NCBI GenBank assembly: GCA_022497155.1
Contig: MU385716.1
Span: 682,001 to 746,000 of the forward strand
DNA length: 64,000 bases
Origin: Whalleya microplaca
Taxonomy: Eukaryota > Ascomycota > Sordariomycetes > Xylariales > Xylariaceae
Reading direction: 5' to 3'
The translations under genes and the position numbers were made by a program. The notes under the pieces are model-generated. The model searched no databases. It was not told where the DNA came from and saw nothing but the letters and a program-made list of their open reading frames with translations. Of the stretch, positions 22,222 through 34,222 are shown in pieces. Positions within the stretch are counted from its first letter, which is position 1. Each line of letters starts with the position of its first letter.

Positions 22222-24149
22222 CTACTTCGTGAGCTCCTGAACCATTTCCTCCGCTGCAATCTTGCCGGCCAACCAACTCAAGTCGATTGTGCTTGCGACA
22301 CTGTGGATGACCGATGTCCACCAGAGGCCCTTGTCGGATAGTTTGAACCGTGGGAACCGTGAGAAATTTGGATATAGATAGGGGTAGGCGTTCTCGAGCT
22401 GGATCTTTGTCAGTATCTGAAGGAAGTATGTATAATAAGGAACGCCGATACTCACTCGTGTCTGGTACACCCAGGTGATATTCGAGTTCGGCCACAGGTG
22501 TGCCGCGACGTTGTCCTCCGACAGCGCGCGGTAGAGGTACTCAACCATCTTATATCCGCCGTCCTGGAATCGGACGACCTCCCTCACGAACGCCAGCTCG
22601 TGGATCCCGGGCTCCCCGGGCTTCCATTCCCCGCCCGACGCATCGACGAAGAGCACCTGCTCAACGTCGGTGTACTGCTCGGGCTCCAGGCGCGCCGTCG
22701 TGGTGAAGAACGTGATGTGGATAGGCCGGTACGCCAGGAGCGAGGCGACCTCGATCTCCTCTTGCTCGGAGGCGGAGCTGCTGCCGTAGAGGTCGTAGTT
22801 GGGAGCTGCGATGATGACCCTGTCGAAGGATTCCGTGCGGGGAGCTGACACGCCTGCGATGTCCTGTTCTACGAGCCACGCCGTCTCCTGCTCGTTTATC
22901 TGCGCGTGCCTCATCCGCTTCACCCTCGTAGCCGTGCGGACATCCGCGCCCGTCGCACTGACGATCTGCTCAAGCCTGTCGAGGAGGTCGCCCCCTATAT
23001 AAGCGTTAGCGGCGTCCTCCTGCGCGGACCCCATCATCAACGCCAGGGCGCTGATGTCCGAGAGCTTCTGCGCGTGGGCACGCTGCACCTGCGGCCCGAG
23101 GATGTCGCTGAGGTAGGACCCGCCGATGCCTCTGGCCTCGAGCTCGTCGCTCGCGTGGCGGCGCACTGAATCGATGACGCCGAGCGAGATGAGGATCTGT
23201 GAGATGTCTGGCACAAGAGGCACGTCGACAATGCGCTCGCGCAGGTCACCGTCCTTGGCCATGTCCCCCGCGCGCCAGACCGATGACCCGTATTTCCATA
23301 TCAGACCCAGCCAGGAGGACATCGGAGTCTTGCTGTATGGGCGGGTCATCTGGGTAATGGGATTGTCGCCAGCAAAACTAGCAGACGGTCAACATCGAGA
23401 CGAATGTCTTATGAATAAATAAACAAATTGCTTACTATCCGATTTGCTGGCTAGGGAGCTCAGAAAACTCGATCTTGTCTCCCAGCGTCTCCTCTGACGC
23501 CTTTGTGAAAAGGGGATTGCCCCATATGAGCGCATTGCCGGCGATGTCTTCGGCCGTAAGCGGGTCTAGGCTAGTGTCATCGTAAGGAAACACCGGCCCG
23601 CCATCGGAAGCGTTAAGCGCTAGCTGGCCGCCTATCACCGGAGCGGACTCAAATATAGTGGTATCGATGCAGACATGGTGGGCGGCTGCCGAGCGCCATA
23701 GATGTTGAGCAGCTGAGATTCCCGCAGGCCCAGCACCTTTGATACATATCAGCATCCATGGCTGGGTAGAGGAAATCGCATGGCCAGGGCTTACCGATAA
23801 TGGCAACTGAATAGGTGGGACACGGAGGGGGAAGGCTCGCAGGATGAGAGTCCCAAAAGATAGATTTGATAAGAACCCAGATCCCAATGCCGATGAAAAT
23901 GAGTATAGATACTTCAACTAGGCTTACTAGTGCTTGACAAAAGTCTGCTGGCCAAGTTAGACGGTTCGGATCTGTCCGTCTTTGTCCGCTTGAGAAGATG
24001 ACGATTGTAGGTCGACGCAGCAATGGCGTGTGCTCATCTAGATGCGGTTGAGCTGATCGGGGCGTTTCCGAATAAGCTGGGGGCGGCGAGTCCTCTCGAG
24101 CACCGTAAGTTGAGTTACGTCGTGTCTGTTTTCGCGAGGACTTGGCCAT
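22222..24149 (-). CDS. Membrane-anchored FAD-dependent prenylcysteine lyase-like protein
   Basis: Related to prenylcysteine oxidase (PCYOX), a flavoprotein that cleaves the thioether of prenylcysteines released from degraded prenylated proteins. Minus-strand exons are 24149-23795, 23736-23436, 23377-22456 and about 22416-22222, giving roughly 590 residues. A basic, proline-containing N-terminus precedes one membrane helix near residues 87-108 (VSILIFIGIGIWVLI). The Rossmann FAD motif SVAIIGAGPAGISAAQHL is created across intron 1, strong support for that splice. FESAPVIGGQLAL is the second FAD strand. The C-terminal half (IGGSYLSDILGPQVQ... ITFFTTT) matches the lyase-type domain. The last intron is very short (39 nt, or 51 nt with the next acceptor at 22405), so the residue count there is uncertain. 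Mammalian PCYOX is lysosomal; this form is probably endomembrane. Confidence 0.85.
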
Positions 24150-25561
24150 GACTGCAGCTTTTATGTGGTCGATGCGATGACAAGATAGGTGACCATAGGC
24201 TCGTCAGCAGCTCATCATACGCAGGTGTAGTCAATCAACCGCGAGGCTGTTTGTTGTCAAAGAACCCCGCAGGATTGAGGTTGTGAGATTTCAGGGCATT
24301 CTTTGTGAGTGCTGATGCAGTATGCATGGCGTAGGATGTAGTGAGTAGGGATTGGAATCGGAGGTAAACCGGGGCCGTATCCAATCCGCGTTTGGGTACG
24401 GTGGCACAGCCCAGCTGTATGTGGCAGCCTACAGAGACAGTGACGCAAGTCAAAGTCATCCATACATACTATTAGAAAAAGTCCTACCTACTGAAATTCC
24501 ATGGGTTTGTGTATTGCACTCTAATATGTATTTGGTGCTGTTTTGAACTAATGTTTGTTAGTTACTCATTAGATATATACATATGTACTTTAGAAGAGGG
24601 AATGTTTTCATAACCAGCATCACAAATCTCACAATGATATCGGCCATGTTCCTTATTCACAATCTGAGTCGAGTTGATTAGACCTAAGTTACTGAGCTTT
24701 TTCATAAACATATTTCCTCGTCTCCGTAGCTTTAACTGTGAACATCTGCAATCTCAAATGCAATTGACCTCTTCACGACAAATGCAGGCACAGGTTTCAG
24801 GAAGTTCCAATAACATGATATGGACGCTTAGCCTGAGGACCATACAGAGAGGCTGTCTGTACAATACCTCACATAATTCTAGGGTGTGTCTAGAGTCATG
24901 GGCTAGATTGCAAAAAGAGTCTGTAAGTGTCATAAGGGGCCGGCCCATATACGTACACTTCTAGACGACCGTGACTGACATCGTTAATGATCGAATCTAG
25001 TCAAACGCTGTATATATAATGACTACTCTAACTTCAGAGAGTGATGGACTTGATTACAAAGTAATGTTGAGTTGTTCGCCATACCACTCGCTTATCTTGA
25101 CCACAGGAACAAAATGGGGATGGTTATAGTCTCGTCATGAATAAACCAACAACATAAAGGGTGTTGAAATGAATGCACGTCATGTCAACACTAGAGTAAG
25201 CTCACACGTATTCCGAACCACGTCACCGGTTGTACACCATGCTGTCAAGTTTATTGTTAGGCAAACTATTCGAGTAATCAACCTGATTTCGAAGTGTCAA
25301 ACTAGATAGGAGTCGTTGTTGAATCCTAACTCCAGGACAGTGCTATGATTCACATAGCATCATATATACTCAAACGCCAAATTGGTCATCCAGCACAGCT
25401 ATTCAGTTGTGTAAGAATGCCGTGTCTGGTGGCTTTATACGGAGAGACAATGGACTATAAATTAAACACTTGGAAGTTTCGTTAGTAGCGTTGTCTTTCT
25501 CATTCATCCACATCTAGCCCGAATAATCAAACAATATTCTTAAACATACCAAAACGTCAAT
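24150..25561. other. Intergenic region
   Basis: Divergent region between the flavoprotein gene and the Hce2-like gene. AT-rich after 24.5 kb. Only short unsupported frames. A TATA box near the right end is listed separately. Confidence 0.5.
25456..25462 (+). promoter_or_regulatory. TATA box of the Hce2-like gene
   Basis: TATAAAT about 100 bp before the start codon at 25562. Position fits fungal TATA promoters of strongly regulated genes. A transcription start site is not shown. Confidence 0.4.
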
Positions 25562-26206
25562 ATGCGTTCACACACCGCCATCCCCTGGTTCTTCTTCCTG
25601 GCGATTGCCAACTGCGACGGTAATTCCGCCAAAGACCAGGAAGTTGTCAGGGAGGGTTGGATCGAGAGACGTGCGAAGTTATCCAACAACGCGTCCGCCG
25701 GTATCTTCCTTCGCTATGATACCCAGCTTCCCGACCAAGAGACCGTCGATACTAATTCATGGGCCTATTGGAGTGACACCGAGCACTCTGTCGACAAGTG
25801 TGGAAACAGCACTGTCGAATCTACCGGCAAGTCAGACGCCGACATCTCTGCTTGTATGAACATGCGTGTCATCATGGACGACCAACCGGGATTCTTTTCG
25901 ATCGAGAACTGGGTGAAGGCAGATGGTAACGGGTACGGGGCCCTGGTGGATGCGAATGGCTGCGTTTTCGGCGTGTCAGTGATGCAGTTGGACCAGACCA
26001 CTAGAACAGGCAAGGAAGACGTTGCAGTGAATCCTGAGTCAAGTCAGACTGAGGTCGGCAGCCAGGACATTTCTGATATAGTCCGTGATGCTATCGAATA
26101 TTTCGGAGTAGGCGAACTTGTCGGGGCGCATGGGACAATGGAATGCTCATACAATGTCAGCATTGCTTGGGAAATTTTTGGCACATATGAAAGAGACCCT
26201 CAGTAG
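25562..26206 (+). CDS. Small secreted protein with Hce2/Ecp2-like pattern
   Basis: Single-exon protein of 214 residues with a hydrophobic N-terminal signal (IPWFFFLAIANC). The mature part shows the cysteine and tryptophan layout of the Hce2 domain (homologue of Cladosporium fulvum effector Ecp2): a CGNST segment, a later ACMNM cysteine, FFSIENW in the middle and NGCVFGV near the end of the domain, with one further Cys in MECSYN. Hce2 proteins are small secreted proteins of plant-associated fungi, some causing host necrosis, and the domain also occurs fused to GH18 chitinases. A GH18 chitinase gene starts 1.3 kb downstream on the same strand. Similarity is read by eye and weak in places, so this is a candidate effector-like secreted protein, function unproven. 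Confidence 0.6.
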   Translation: MRSHTAIPWFFFLAIANCDGNSAKDQEVVREGWIERRAKLSNNASAGIFLRYDTQLPDQETVDTNSWAYWSDTEHSVDKCGNSTVESTGKSDADISACMNMRVIMDDQPGFFSIENWVKADGNGYGALVDANGCVFGVSVMQLDQTTRTGKEDVAVNPESSQTEVGSQDISDIVRDAIEYFGVGELVGAHGTMECSYNVSIAWEIFGTYERDPQ

Positions 26207-27538
26207 GGTAAACTTGAAGTTATTGTGGTTATGTTGGAGTATTATGGCATTAACCATTTTGGTGTTCTGAGGACTCATCGAGAAGAACACATAGACATTC
26301 CTAGAAGACTATGCAGGTGTATTGGCAGCTTGGAGAGCTAGACTGTTTATCGTACTACTACTAGATCATATATTCGAGTTATTCCCACAGTTCACACCTC
26401 GACACTTCGTTGTGATTGCTTCGAATAAAGACATTATTATGCACGCGGTCACTCCTTGAAAATACTGCCCGTTTAGATGTGATGCACCTATACTAGTGTA
26501 AAGAAAGCTCATTCCTCATCAAGGCCATTAATGGCATCATAATATTGTAGTTGAAGACATCTACAAGATCTAAGAATCAGAGTTCTAGACGCTTTACCGA
26601 AAAGCACGTCCTGTGATTGCGTACGTCAATCTGCGACCTGCAATCTGCGACCTGGGTGCTCTAGGGTTACATGCCGCGCAAGCACATCGTATCAATCTGA
26701 CCGAGTTGTCATGCCACTTATAACTCTTAGATTCTCAGTTCCCAACGCTTTGATTTAATTTCTGATTATTTAGTTGTTCATTTGGTCTCCACTAGTGGTG
26801 TTGAATTCGATACTTGAATAGGTACGCTTCAACTAACATGATGTCCAACTCTCATAAGGTTTTCTAGAGAGTACATTCTTCTTCATTTCAGCAATCCTGT
26901 AGAGGTAAATTAATCGACTGACTAGACCTGTCCCTGGTGGACCTGCATGACAATCGAAAGTCGCGATTTGGCGGGAACCAGCGACGCGGGAACTCGATAT
27001 TATCCATCTCTTTTACCGAGAGCAACGTCCTAACCGTCTCCTTTTCCCGATCACGCCAACTCGGACCTGAGGCTCTCATACGCTCTGATTTTTAGTCGTC
27101 GTAGCATATATTAATGCGTACGCAGTGAGGTGTGCTCCGCTCACTTTCTCTTGGTGGGCCGACTATCAACTACTGCTCCGGCTAAAAGCCTATAATCATA
27201 TTGGGCTGTCGCAGTCATGGACCGAAAACCAGTTTACGAAGGCGTGCTGGTCAGTTACAGCGGAGTGCGACGTAGCATCTTAGTCAATAAGACTCTCCCT
27301 CATTCCAGACGCCAAAGTGTTGTATTCATATAATCTAGGAACGATCTAATCACAAACCATCTTTCTTGATATCTTGGCTCTTTAACGTTGGTGAACCAGA
27401 TTAACGCAGACGTGATTTACTCTGGAAGGCTTATCTTCGCTCCCCCGGTGAAACGCTACAGTTTCCCAGTGCTGTGGTTTGTTTAGCCAGATAAATCTAT
27501 AAGGTTACGCACCTCGTGGAGTGGTGATTTCAGCAAAG
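26207..27538. other. Intergenic region upstream of chitinase
   Basis: AT-rich spacer with the chitinase promoter at its right end. A short direct repeat AATCTGCGACCTG occurs near 26629-26655. No coding signal. Confidence 0.5.
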
Positions 27539-29252
27539 ATGCGAAGGTACCATCTGTGGGGGGTCTTGCAAGCTCTGTTATGCGGCTCTGCGTTGGGGGT
27601 TAAAGAACGTGTCGATTGCACTGTCACTGTCTCGACGACGACAATCTACGTCCCTACGACTATCTATGCCCCGACGCCTTCGATCATAGGAGAGCGTTCG
27701 GATGGATCCCAGCAGGATTACTGCTCAATATCTTCGTTCACCGGTGGTGCCAGCACTGCAGACGAAGTTACTGGGGCTCCATCGTCTCCCACGACTGCTG
27801 TGAGTTCAGGATTGACGATTAGGAATATAAGTACGAGCGCAGTTGCAAGCGTGACGACGAGTGCTGTGATTAGCAACGCCACCGGAATTACTTTACCGGG
27901 GACCAGTGCCATTCCAAGTACCGGAGCACCGCCTAGGCCTACAGATCCGTTTGGAGCAACGCCACCGTCACCACCGGGGCCATTTAGAGGATTCAAGAAT
28001 GCTGCTTATTTCACGAATTGGTATGGTAGTTCTACTTCAATCTTGCTGCAGCGTTAGCTTATACATTTTCAGGGGTACTTACAGCTCCGACTACCAGCCT
28101 CAGGAGCTACCGGTGTCTGAGTTGACGCATATCATATATGCTTTCGCGGACATCGACTTGAATGGAACGGTCAAATCATCAGATCCGGTAGCAGATCTTC
28201 AGAAGCGCTATCCTCAAGACTCTACGGACAATTTCACAAGCAATGCCTACGGTGTTGTCAAGCAGCTCTTCATCCACAAGAAATACAACAGGAACCTCAA
28301 GACGCTCCTTTCGATTGGTGGTTGGAGCTATTCACCAAAGTTTGCAGCAGTTGCAGCGACTGAAATGGGAAGACAGACTTTTGCCAAATCTGCCGTGAAG
28401 ATTGCCACGGATTGGGGTTTCGACGGCGTCGATATTGATTGGGAATATCCATCTAATGACGTGGAGAAAGAGAATTTTGTCAAGCTACTCGAAGCCTCTA
28501 GGAGCGCTTTTGACAGATATTCCTTCCAACACCACTTGGGATATCGTTTTGAGATTAGTGTGGCGAGCTCTGCGAGCCCGCTAAACTACCTGAACATGGA
28601 CTTGGCTACGATGAACAAATATGTTGACACTTGGTAAGTATCGGAAACAGCGTTGCCGTGAAGAGACGAGACACTGATACCTCCTAGGCACTTAATGGCC
28701 TACGACTACTCAGGAAGCTGGGATACCGTCAGCGGGCACCAATCCAACGTCTTCGGATACACCAACAACAACATCTCCACGAGACTCAGCACGCACGACG
28801 CGATCAGCTACTACGAGAAGCAGGGCATCCACCCGCAGAAGATCCTCATGGGCCTCCCGCTGTACGGCCGAGCCTTCGAAGGAACCTCCGGCCTCGGACA
28901 GAACTACTCGAGCGTGGGCGAGGGCGGCGTCTACTACTACAAGGACCTGCCGCGGCCCGGGGCCACGGTGTTCTACGACGACGCCGCGAAGGCGACGTAT
29001 AGCTACGACAACAAGACCCGCGAGCTCATCTCGTATGATGATGTGCGCAGTACCCATTTCAAATCCCGCTATATCGTGAACCGCCATCTAGGCGGTGCGT
29101 TTTTCTGGGAGGCTAGTGGTGATCGGGCGGGCGCCCAGAGTCTGGTTAATACTATGTCGAAGGACTTGAGCTGGTTGGATGAGACGCGTAATAACCTCTA
29201 TTACCCGACCAGCCAATATCATAATATTCGGTTGGGGCTGCCCCGGGAGTGA
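27539..29252 (+). CDS. Secreted GH18 chitinase with Ser/Thr-rich N-terminal region
   Basis: Endo-acting chitinase of glycoside hydrolase family 18, 535 residues from exons 27539-28020, 28073-28633 and 28688-29252. Both introns split Trp codons and restore YFTNWGTYSSDYQ and DTWHLMAYDY. A signal peptide (LWGVLQALLCGSALG) is followed by about 130 residues rich in Ser, Thr and Pro, a likely O-glycosylated stalk and possible Pmt substrate. The catalytic domain has the SIGGWSYS strand and DGVDIDWEYP with the proton-donor Glu, plus the MAYDYSGSWD strand and the late FFWEASGD. The sequence groups with fungal group A (Chi42-like) enzymes, though those usually lack such a long stalk. No chitin-binding or LysM domain is present. 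Start chosen at the ATG that directly begins the signal peptide. Confidence 0.93.
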
Positions 29253-29686
29253 ATGGTCGTCTGTTCAACTTTTTCAGTGTGGTGGCTTAGGTTAAATATT
29301 AGTTATCGTCTCATATCTTCTTGTATATAAGTGAAATTTTAATGGAGTGGACTGGAAAATTGCGAATCTCTGTTTGGTGTTGTTTATTTTCAAGTGCTTA
29401 TGGCTAAAAAAGGGGCGTGAAATACACATTTATTGAACAGAACATTAACCTTGTCATGTTCCCGACTTGATCAATTGTAGAGGCATCTTTCGCATAACAA
29501 GGCAGCTCATTTCATCTGGAAACCATCTTCGTCAACATGAATATAACAATATGCCACACATCAATATTTGAACCTCCTGGTTACCCTGAACAGAAGCCCG
29601 AGTTTGTTTATTTACCTGAGACGGAGCAGTTTTATCTACAAGAATATACAAGCGCAATGTTAAAAGTCCTGATATTGGATGGTCGT
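29253..29686. other. Convergent intergenic spacer
   Basis: AT-rich 3' regions of the chitinase and the FAH-family gene. Nothing else seen. Confidence 0.5.
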
Positions 29687-30515
29687 CTATGTCTCCTTGT
29701 ACACGTATGAGCTCGTTGACTCTTCAACATTCACCTCGATCTTGGCCTCCTCAAGTTCTTTACCATTGACTTTGATACCGGCTCGCATGACATCACCCGG
29801 AACCACCTGTCCTACGCCTTTCGGCGTTCCAGTCAAGATGATATCGCCCTTCTCAATGGTCATGACTTTGGAGATGTCGCTCAAAATCCTTGGGATCCGG
29901 AAGAGCATGAGCTCGGTCGAGTCAGCTTGCCGGGCCTCGTTGTTGACGGTAAGGTATAGTTCCACGGAGTGAGGATTAGGGATTGCCGATTTTGCAATGA
30001 GGTTGCTCACGGGTAGGAACGTGTCAAAACCCTTAGCGATGGACCAAGGCAACCCCTTTTTCTTGGCCTCATTTTGAACATTTCTTGCCGTCATGTCGAT
30101 ACTTAGAGCGTAGCCTTCAAAACCTGTCAATATGAAGGCATATGGCACTAGAAAGGCGTGAATGACTCACTCTCAATCGCGTCGAGGGCGCCCTTTTCAT
30201 CTTCCTCACTGAGGTCCCTGACCTGTTTGCCCATAATTAAAGCCAGCTCAACCTCATAATGGAGGTTTACCCCCTTGGGCTGGATAACCGGACCAGCCCC
30301 GGGTAATAGGAGCGAAGACGTAGGCTTCAAAAAGAAGAAAGGCTGTTTGGGCCTTGCGCTATTTAGCTCGGTGATATGGTCACTACATAACGTTGTTAGC
30401 TTTATTCAGGTAGAACAGCTGGCGCAACTTACGCATAATTGCGGCCGATACAGACGACTTTGCCGGCTTGTTTGAGAGAAGCTACTGAAGACATAGTGCG
30501 ACGAAAGACATTCAT
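29687..30515 (-). CDS. Fumarylacetoacetate hydrolase-family protein (FAHD1-like acylpyruvase)
   Basis: Probable metal-dependent acylpyruvate hydrolase/oxaloacetate decarboxylase. Minus-strand exons 30515-30433, 30382-30171 and 30123-29687 give 243 residues. Conserved elements are IGRNYADHI (assembled across intron 1), the metal ligands in HYEVELA (Glu-x-Glu), SFEGYALSIDMTARN (Asp; assembled across intron 2), the KGFDTF lysine and LTGTPKGVG. The length fits FAHD1 and not tyrosine-pathway FAH, which is near 420 residues. Two in-frame starts exist: ATG at 30515 adds MNVFRRT, a short basic leader that could support mitochondrial import as in FAHD1; the inner ATG at 30494 would give a cytosolic form. 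Confidence 0.9.
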
Positions 30516-31949
30516 TATTGTGGACTAGCGGAGGCTGTTAGCGATTCATTTCCCTTTTTTGCGACTGCTGCTTAGTGTATGTAAGTCCGATGAAGGATTC
30601 GACGATCGTGCAACATACATACCTAAATGGGTGGTAACCGGAGAGGAATTGGGACTGTATGCTCGTACAATTGGTCCAAGGTCAAAGGCAGTTGGTTATA
30701 TGATCTCGGACTGGCTCGGCACTGCATGCGGAGATCGTCTAGACGTTGTCCCGATGTTCGGCTCTGGCAAAGTCGTCCGGGTGGCATTTAAAATCTGTAC
30801 TGTAGCAGCACCGGAGCCAAGGTAGCAGCAGCTAGGCACTGGCGGTGATCCATCGGCTAATACGAAAGCAGGGAGATAGCTCGGGTACGGTCTGAGCTAA
30901 CGAGATAGCGTCGAAAACCACTCATCTCATTAATAGTATTTACATACTATAGTACAGCTGGCCAGTTAACTGCTGGCAGTTTCATACCATGTAAGCCAAC
31001 TTCACGATTCGTTGTCCCTTCAACTAACGGCTAACTAGACACAAATCCTCAAGTGGAAGCATTACCATAATATGTAAGTCGTCTAGAAAAGACCTCTAAG
31101 TCGAACACATAAAGCCATTGGCGAATCATATAATGTTTAGTAAGAGGGCCATAATACATGTAGAATGAAAGAAAAGTCTTCATACATACGGAATGCGGTA
31201 TTACAACAACCACTTACACGTACTTATTAGTAGAAAGACTGGTGTAGATGTATAGGGATGGAAGGAGATGCGGTAAGCTAGACACCTGGCAACTGGGGCA
31301 CGAGACCCTTTGTGCAAGCTACCTAGCTAGCTACTACATTAGCTTATGCAGATTGACGTTGCATGTCACATCCTTGGGGTGGCCTTGGTGGGGGAATCCA
31401 GCAGAATCCAAGTAGAATCCAGTACGTTTTTGTGCATTTCCAGTGATTGTCACTGAATGTCGCTGAATGTCGCTGGATTTCTGGTACGGACTGGCCGGGT
31501 CTGGGCCCTGGCTACCCCAGCCCCGGGGGGTAACTAGAGCCTGGGAGTTACATAGAAGGGTAGCGCTGCAATCCGCTGCAGTGCATTTACTAGTGGGGCA
31601 CTGGGGACCAGTTGCGGCCTGTAACAAAAAATTGCTTCGCTTCAAACAATTTTTAGGTATTTCTTGCCTCTTCCCTGCAATTCGCCATTCTACCCTCCAG
31701 GGCTGATATCATCAAATCGCAACAACCATTATTAAGCTTGAAGGTACTCGTACATTACATAGTTCCGTGCCTACCTGCCTACTTCCCTCACCTACACCCG
31801 AGTAGGCACCTTTTTACTTTTCAAGTAAACCTACACCTCCGAATATCCAGATTCGACAAAACTGCAACACGAGCCCATCTACACCCGACCCGACCTTGTT
31901 GACATCATCACCACCCTCTCCCCAGAAGGCACGCACCGAATGCGCCATT
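30516..31949. other. Divergent intergenic region
   Basis: Between the FAHD1-like gene and a small unknown gene. The stretch 31370-31520 contains clustered imperfect direct repeats (AGAATCCAG and GTCGCTGAAT types). The region 31740-31930 is C-rich on plus, resembling a pyrimidine-rich leader. No coding support. Confidence 0.45.
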
Positions 31950-32597
31950 ATGGAAGCTCTTCAGCTAGCACAAATGTTGGCTGATCTGAACGATCTCCAA
32001 GCCACTGTATGTCATTGCCATTGTCATTGCCATTGTCATTCTCATCATCACGATCTTCTTTCTATCGTGAATCCCTAGCTAACCGCGCATACTCCTTGGC
32101 AGCAAGATCAATCCGCCTCCAAAGCCCTGGTGGGCGCCAACACTACTCTCAACCATCAGCATCAGGCGCAGGCCCAGGAACGGCCCAGAAGCGTCGCTGT
32201 TGATGGCAAGATCAACTCTGCGCCCGCTGGTCGCAGCATAACAGACAAGTTCGGCCGTCGCATGTTCAGTCCCCCGTTGTCGAGAACCAACTCCGGAACA
32301 CCTACCACGGTTCCCGGGACTCCCGCAAGAGGACATGTATGTTGCAGTATCCTTTCATCTAAACACACAGAATACTAATCGCTCCCGCAGAAACCTGATA
32401 CCGACAGCGACATTGATAGGGCTACGACGCTCCTGTCCCTCTACGAGATCCGCGCCAAGCTGAAGGAGCAAGACAACAGCGGCCTGATGAAAGCGCGCGA
32501 GAAGATCAACTCCCTGGCGGCGAAGCAACAGTCACAGAAGTCATCCGGCCTCCACGGAGACCGAAAAGAAACCAGCCAATTTAGCTATCCGAAGTAA
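31950..32597 (+). CDS. Small conserved-looking protein of unknown function
   Basis: Spliced gene of three exons, 31950-32006, 32103-32336 and 32391-32597, giving 165 residues. All junctions are in phase 0 with clean GT..CAG borders, which supports the model. The N-terminus MEALQLAQMLADLNDLQ is a leucine-rich helix. The middle contains TDKFGRRMFSPPLSRTNS and TPTTVPGTPARG, a Ser/Pro/Thr-rich stretch with SP and TP sites that could be phosphorylated. The C-terminus ATTLLSLYEIRAKLKEQDN and LMKAREKINSLAAKQ is again helical. I do not recognise the family. No signal peptide or membrane helix; likely cytosolic or nuclear. Confidence 0.65.
32011..32042. repeat. CATTGY hexamer repeat in intron 1
   Basis: Alternating CATTGC and CATTGT units directly after the 5' splice site of the small unknown gene. 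Read through, it would encode a Cys-His run, an artefact of the intron. Confidence 0.75.
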
Positions 32598-34222
32598 ATA
32601 TGGGGGGAAAATTGCTCTTTACGGGGATTATTTTCATGACCAACTGCATCATGATCATTGTTGTATTGGCGTTACACGGGACCAAAGCGGATGATGGGTT
32701 AGGATATGGTTACTATGAATGAGCGCACTGCGCATGGGATAAAAATGGTGTATGAGCGGATTTAGCTCGGTCGAGGAATATCACGAATAGAGGCTTTTTC
32801 AGCGGGTTGCCATGAACCGTGATTATACATAACCATGGGACGGCCTCTTAGTACTAATTATAATGATCCGACAGTATACTAATTCATGACACAACAGACC
32901 GTGGCATCAGTTTACGTCTGCTACAACATCTATAATACCTGTGCTCACTTCATTTGTTTTGTGTCGCTCTGGCTTGATTTTCGGTTGTGTACGTCATAGG
33001 TCCTGAAACCGAAACTCATACATATATAAGCATCATTATCTGACCTCAACTCCTATGCTCGCCAACATCTTGGACAGTCTAGGATAAACTGTCTTTATGG
33101 GGGTTGAGTGTAGACTATGAAAAGAGCGAGCGCATTTGCCATCAACATGTCACGCCACGCCAGCTCATGATGACAGTACTGCTACTTTCACCTCAGGCTT
33201 GCGTTAAGACCGTTGGTCACACGACGATGTCCTCACGAATCCTACCAGCCAAGCAGCAGCAGCAGCCCTCATCGTGTCAAACACCCAAAGCGCGAATTTC
33301 GTCCAGCCCACGCTTACGAATTGTTGGGGGGTACCCAAGTGCTCACCTGATCGTATGTGCGTAGGAAAATCGCTCATTTTTTGTGGCTTTGGGGGAGTTC
33401 GTTTGCCATGTTCGTGACTTGTGTTGCCGGAGTACGTACGTGCCATAGTCGTACGGATTGGGCCAAGCTGCTTCGCGGTGATCCTAAACCCGAACGCCGT
33501 TGATGTCATGCCTTTCAAATTGCCCGGTAGCTTTCGGTGTAGAGCAAAGCTATACAAAGGAAAGGCTTGATGGCTTGGCGATAATCTTTCCTGACATATG
33601 TATTGGAAAGCAGGGTGCTATACACTTCTGATTTCGAGTTTCAACTATTCCGGTATTATTTAATTTAGCCACTTAGCCAAGCCACTTTCTATATGCTTTT
33701 AAGCTGTTCGATCGTATGAGAGAAGTCCAGTAACTGTAGCTGATGCCTTGACAATTATCGGCCGGTTGTAAAGTTTACCAACACTTGTCTGAAATTTTTT
33801 AATAAATCAAAGGATACAATCGCTTAGATAATGTGTGAATAGAGTTTGAGGTTGATCCCGACGTCGAGTTAGGTAATAAGAGAGCACAATGACTGACTAG
33901 AAGAACCATATGCGTATCGGCTCCGAATGATTCCATTTACGGATGCGATCCGCCGTATTAGCCAATCAGAGATAGATACCGGGAGCTGTCGAGGTCAACT
34001 TGTGTATTACCATCTACTTAGGTATGTATGTATGCAGGTCTTGCTATCCGACAACATGAAGAAACACAAATAAAAGCAACTTCGTTTGATCAAGCGAGAG
34101 AAAGTATTTCTAGACTGTCCCGGTTTCTAGAAACATCGTTCACTTTGCCACTGGTGGTCTCGTGCTCACCCCTTCACTTATTACAACAGCACAATACCAC
34201 ATCAGCATACTTATCACACGCA
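32598..34222. other. Intergenic region
   Basis: AT-rich spacer upstream of the isochorismatase-fold gene. Short frames around 33.1-33.6 kb overlap one another on both strands and show no domain. Contains a CCAAT box near its right end. Confidence 0.5.
33962..33966 (+). promoter_or_regulatory. CCAAT box upstream of the isochorismatase-fold gene
   Basis: Sequence AGCCAATCAG fits the fungal CCAAT-binding complex (HAP) consensus, about 260 bp before the start codon at 34223. Confidence 0.4.

Noticed and set aside
31896..32078. Cys-His repeat peptide ending the first exon read-through of the small gene
   Set aside because: Produced by the CATTGY repeat inside intron 1, which has clean splice borders.
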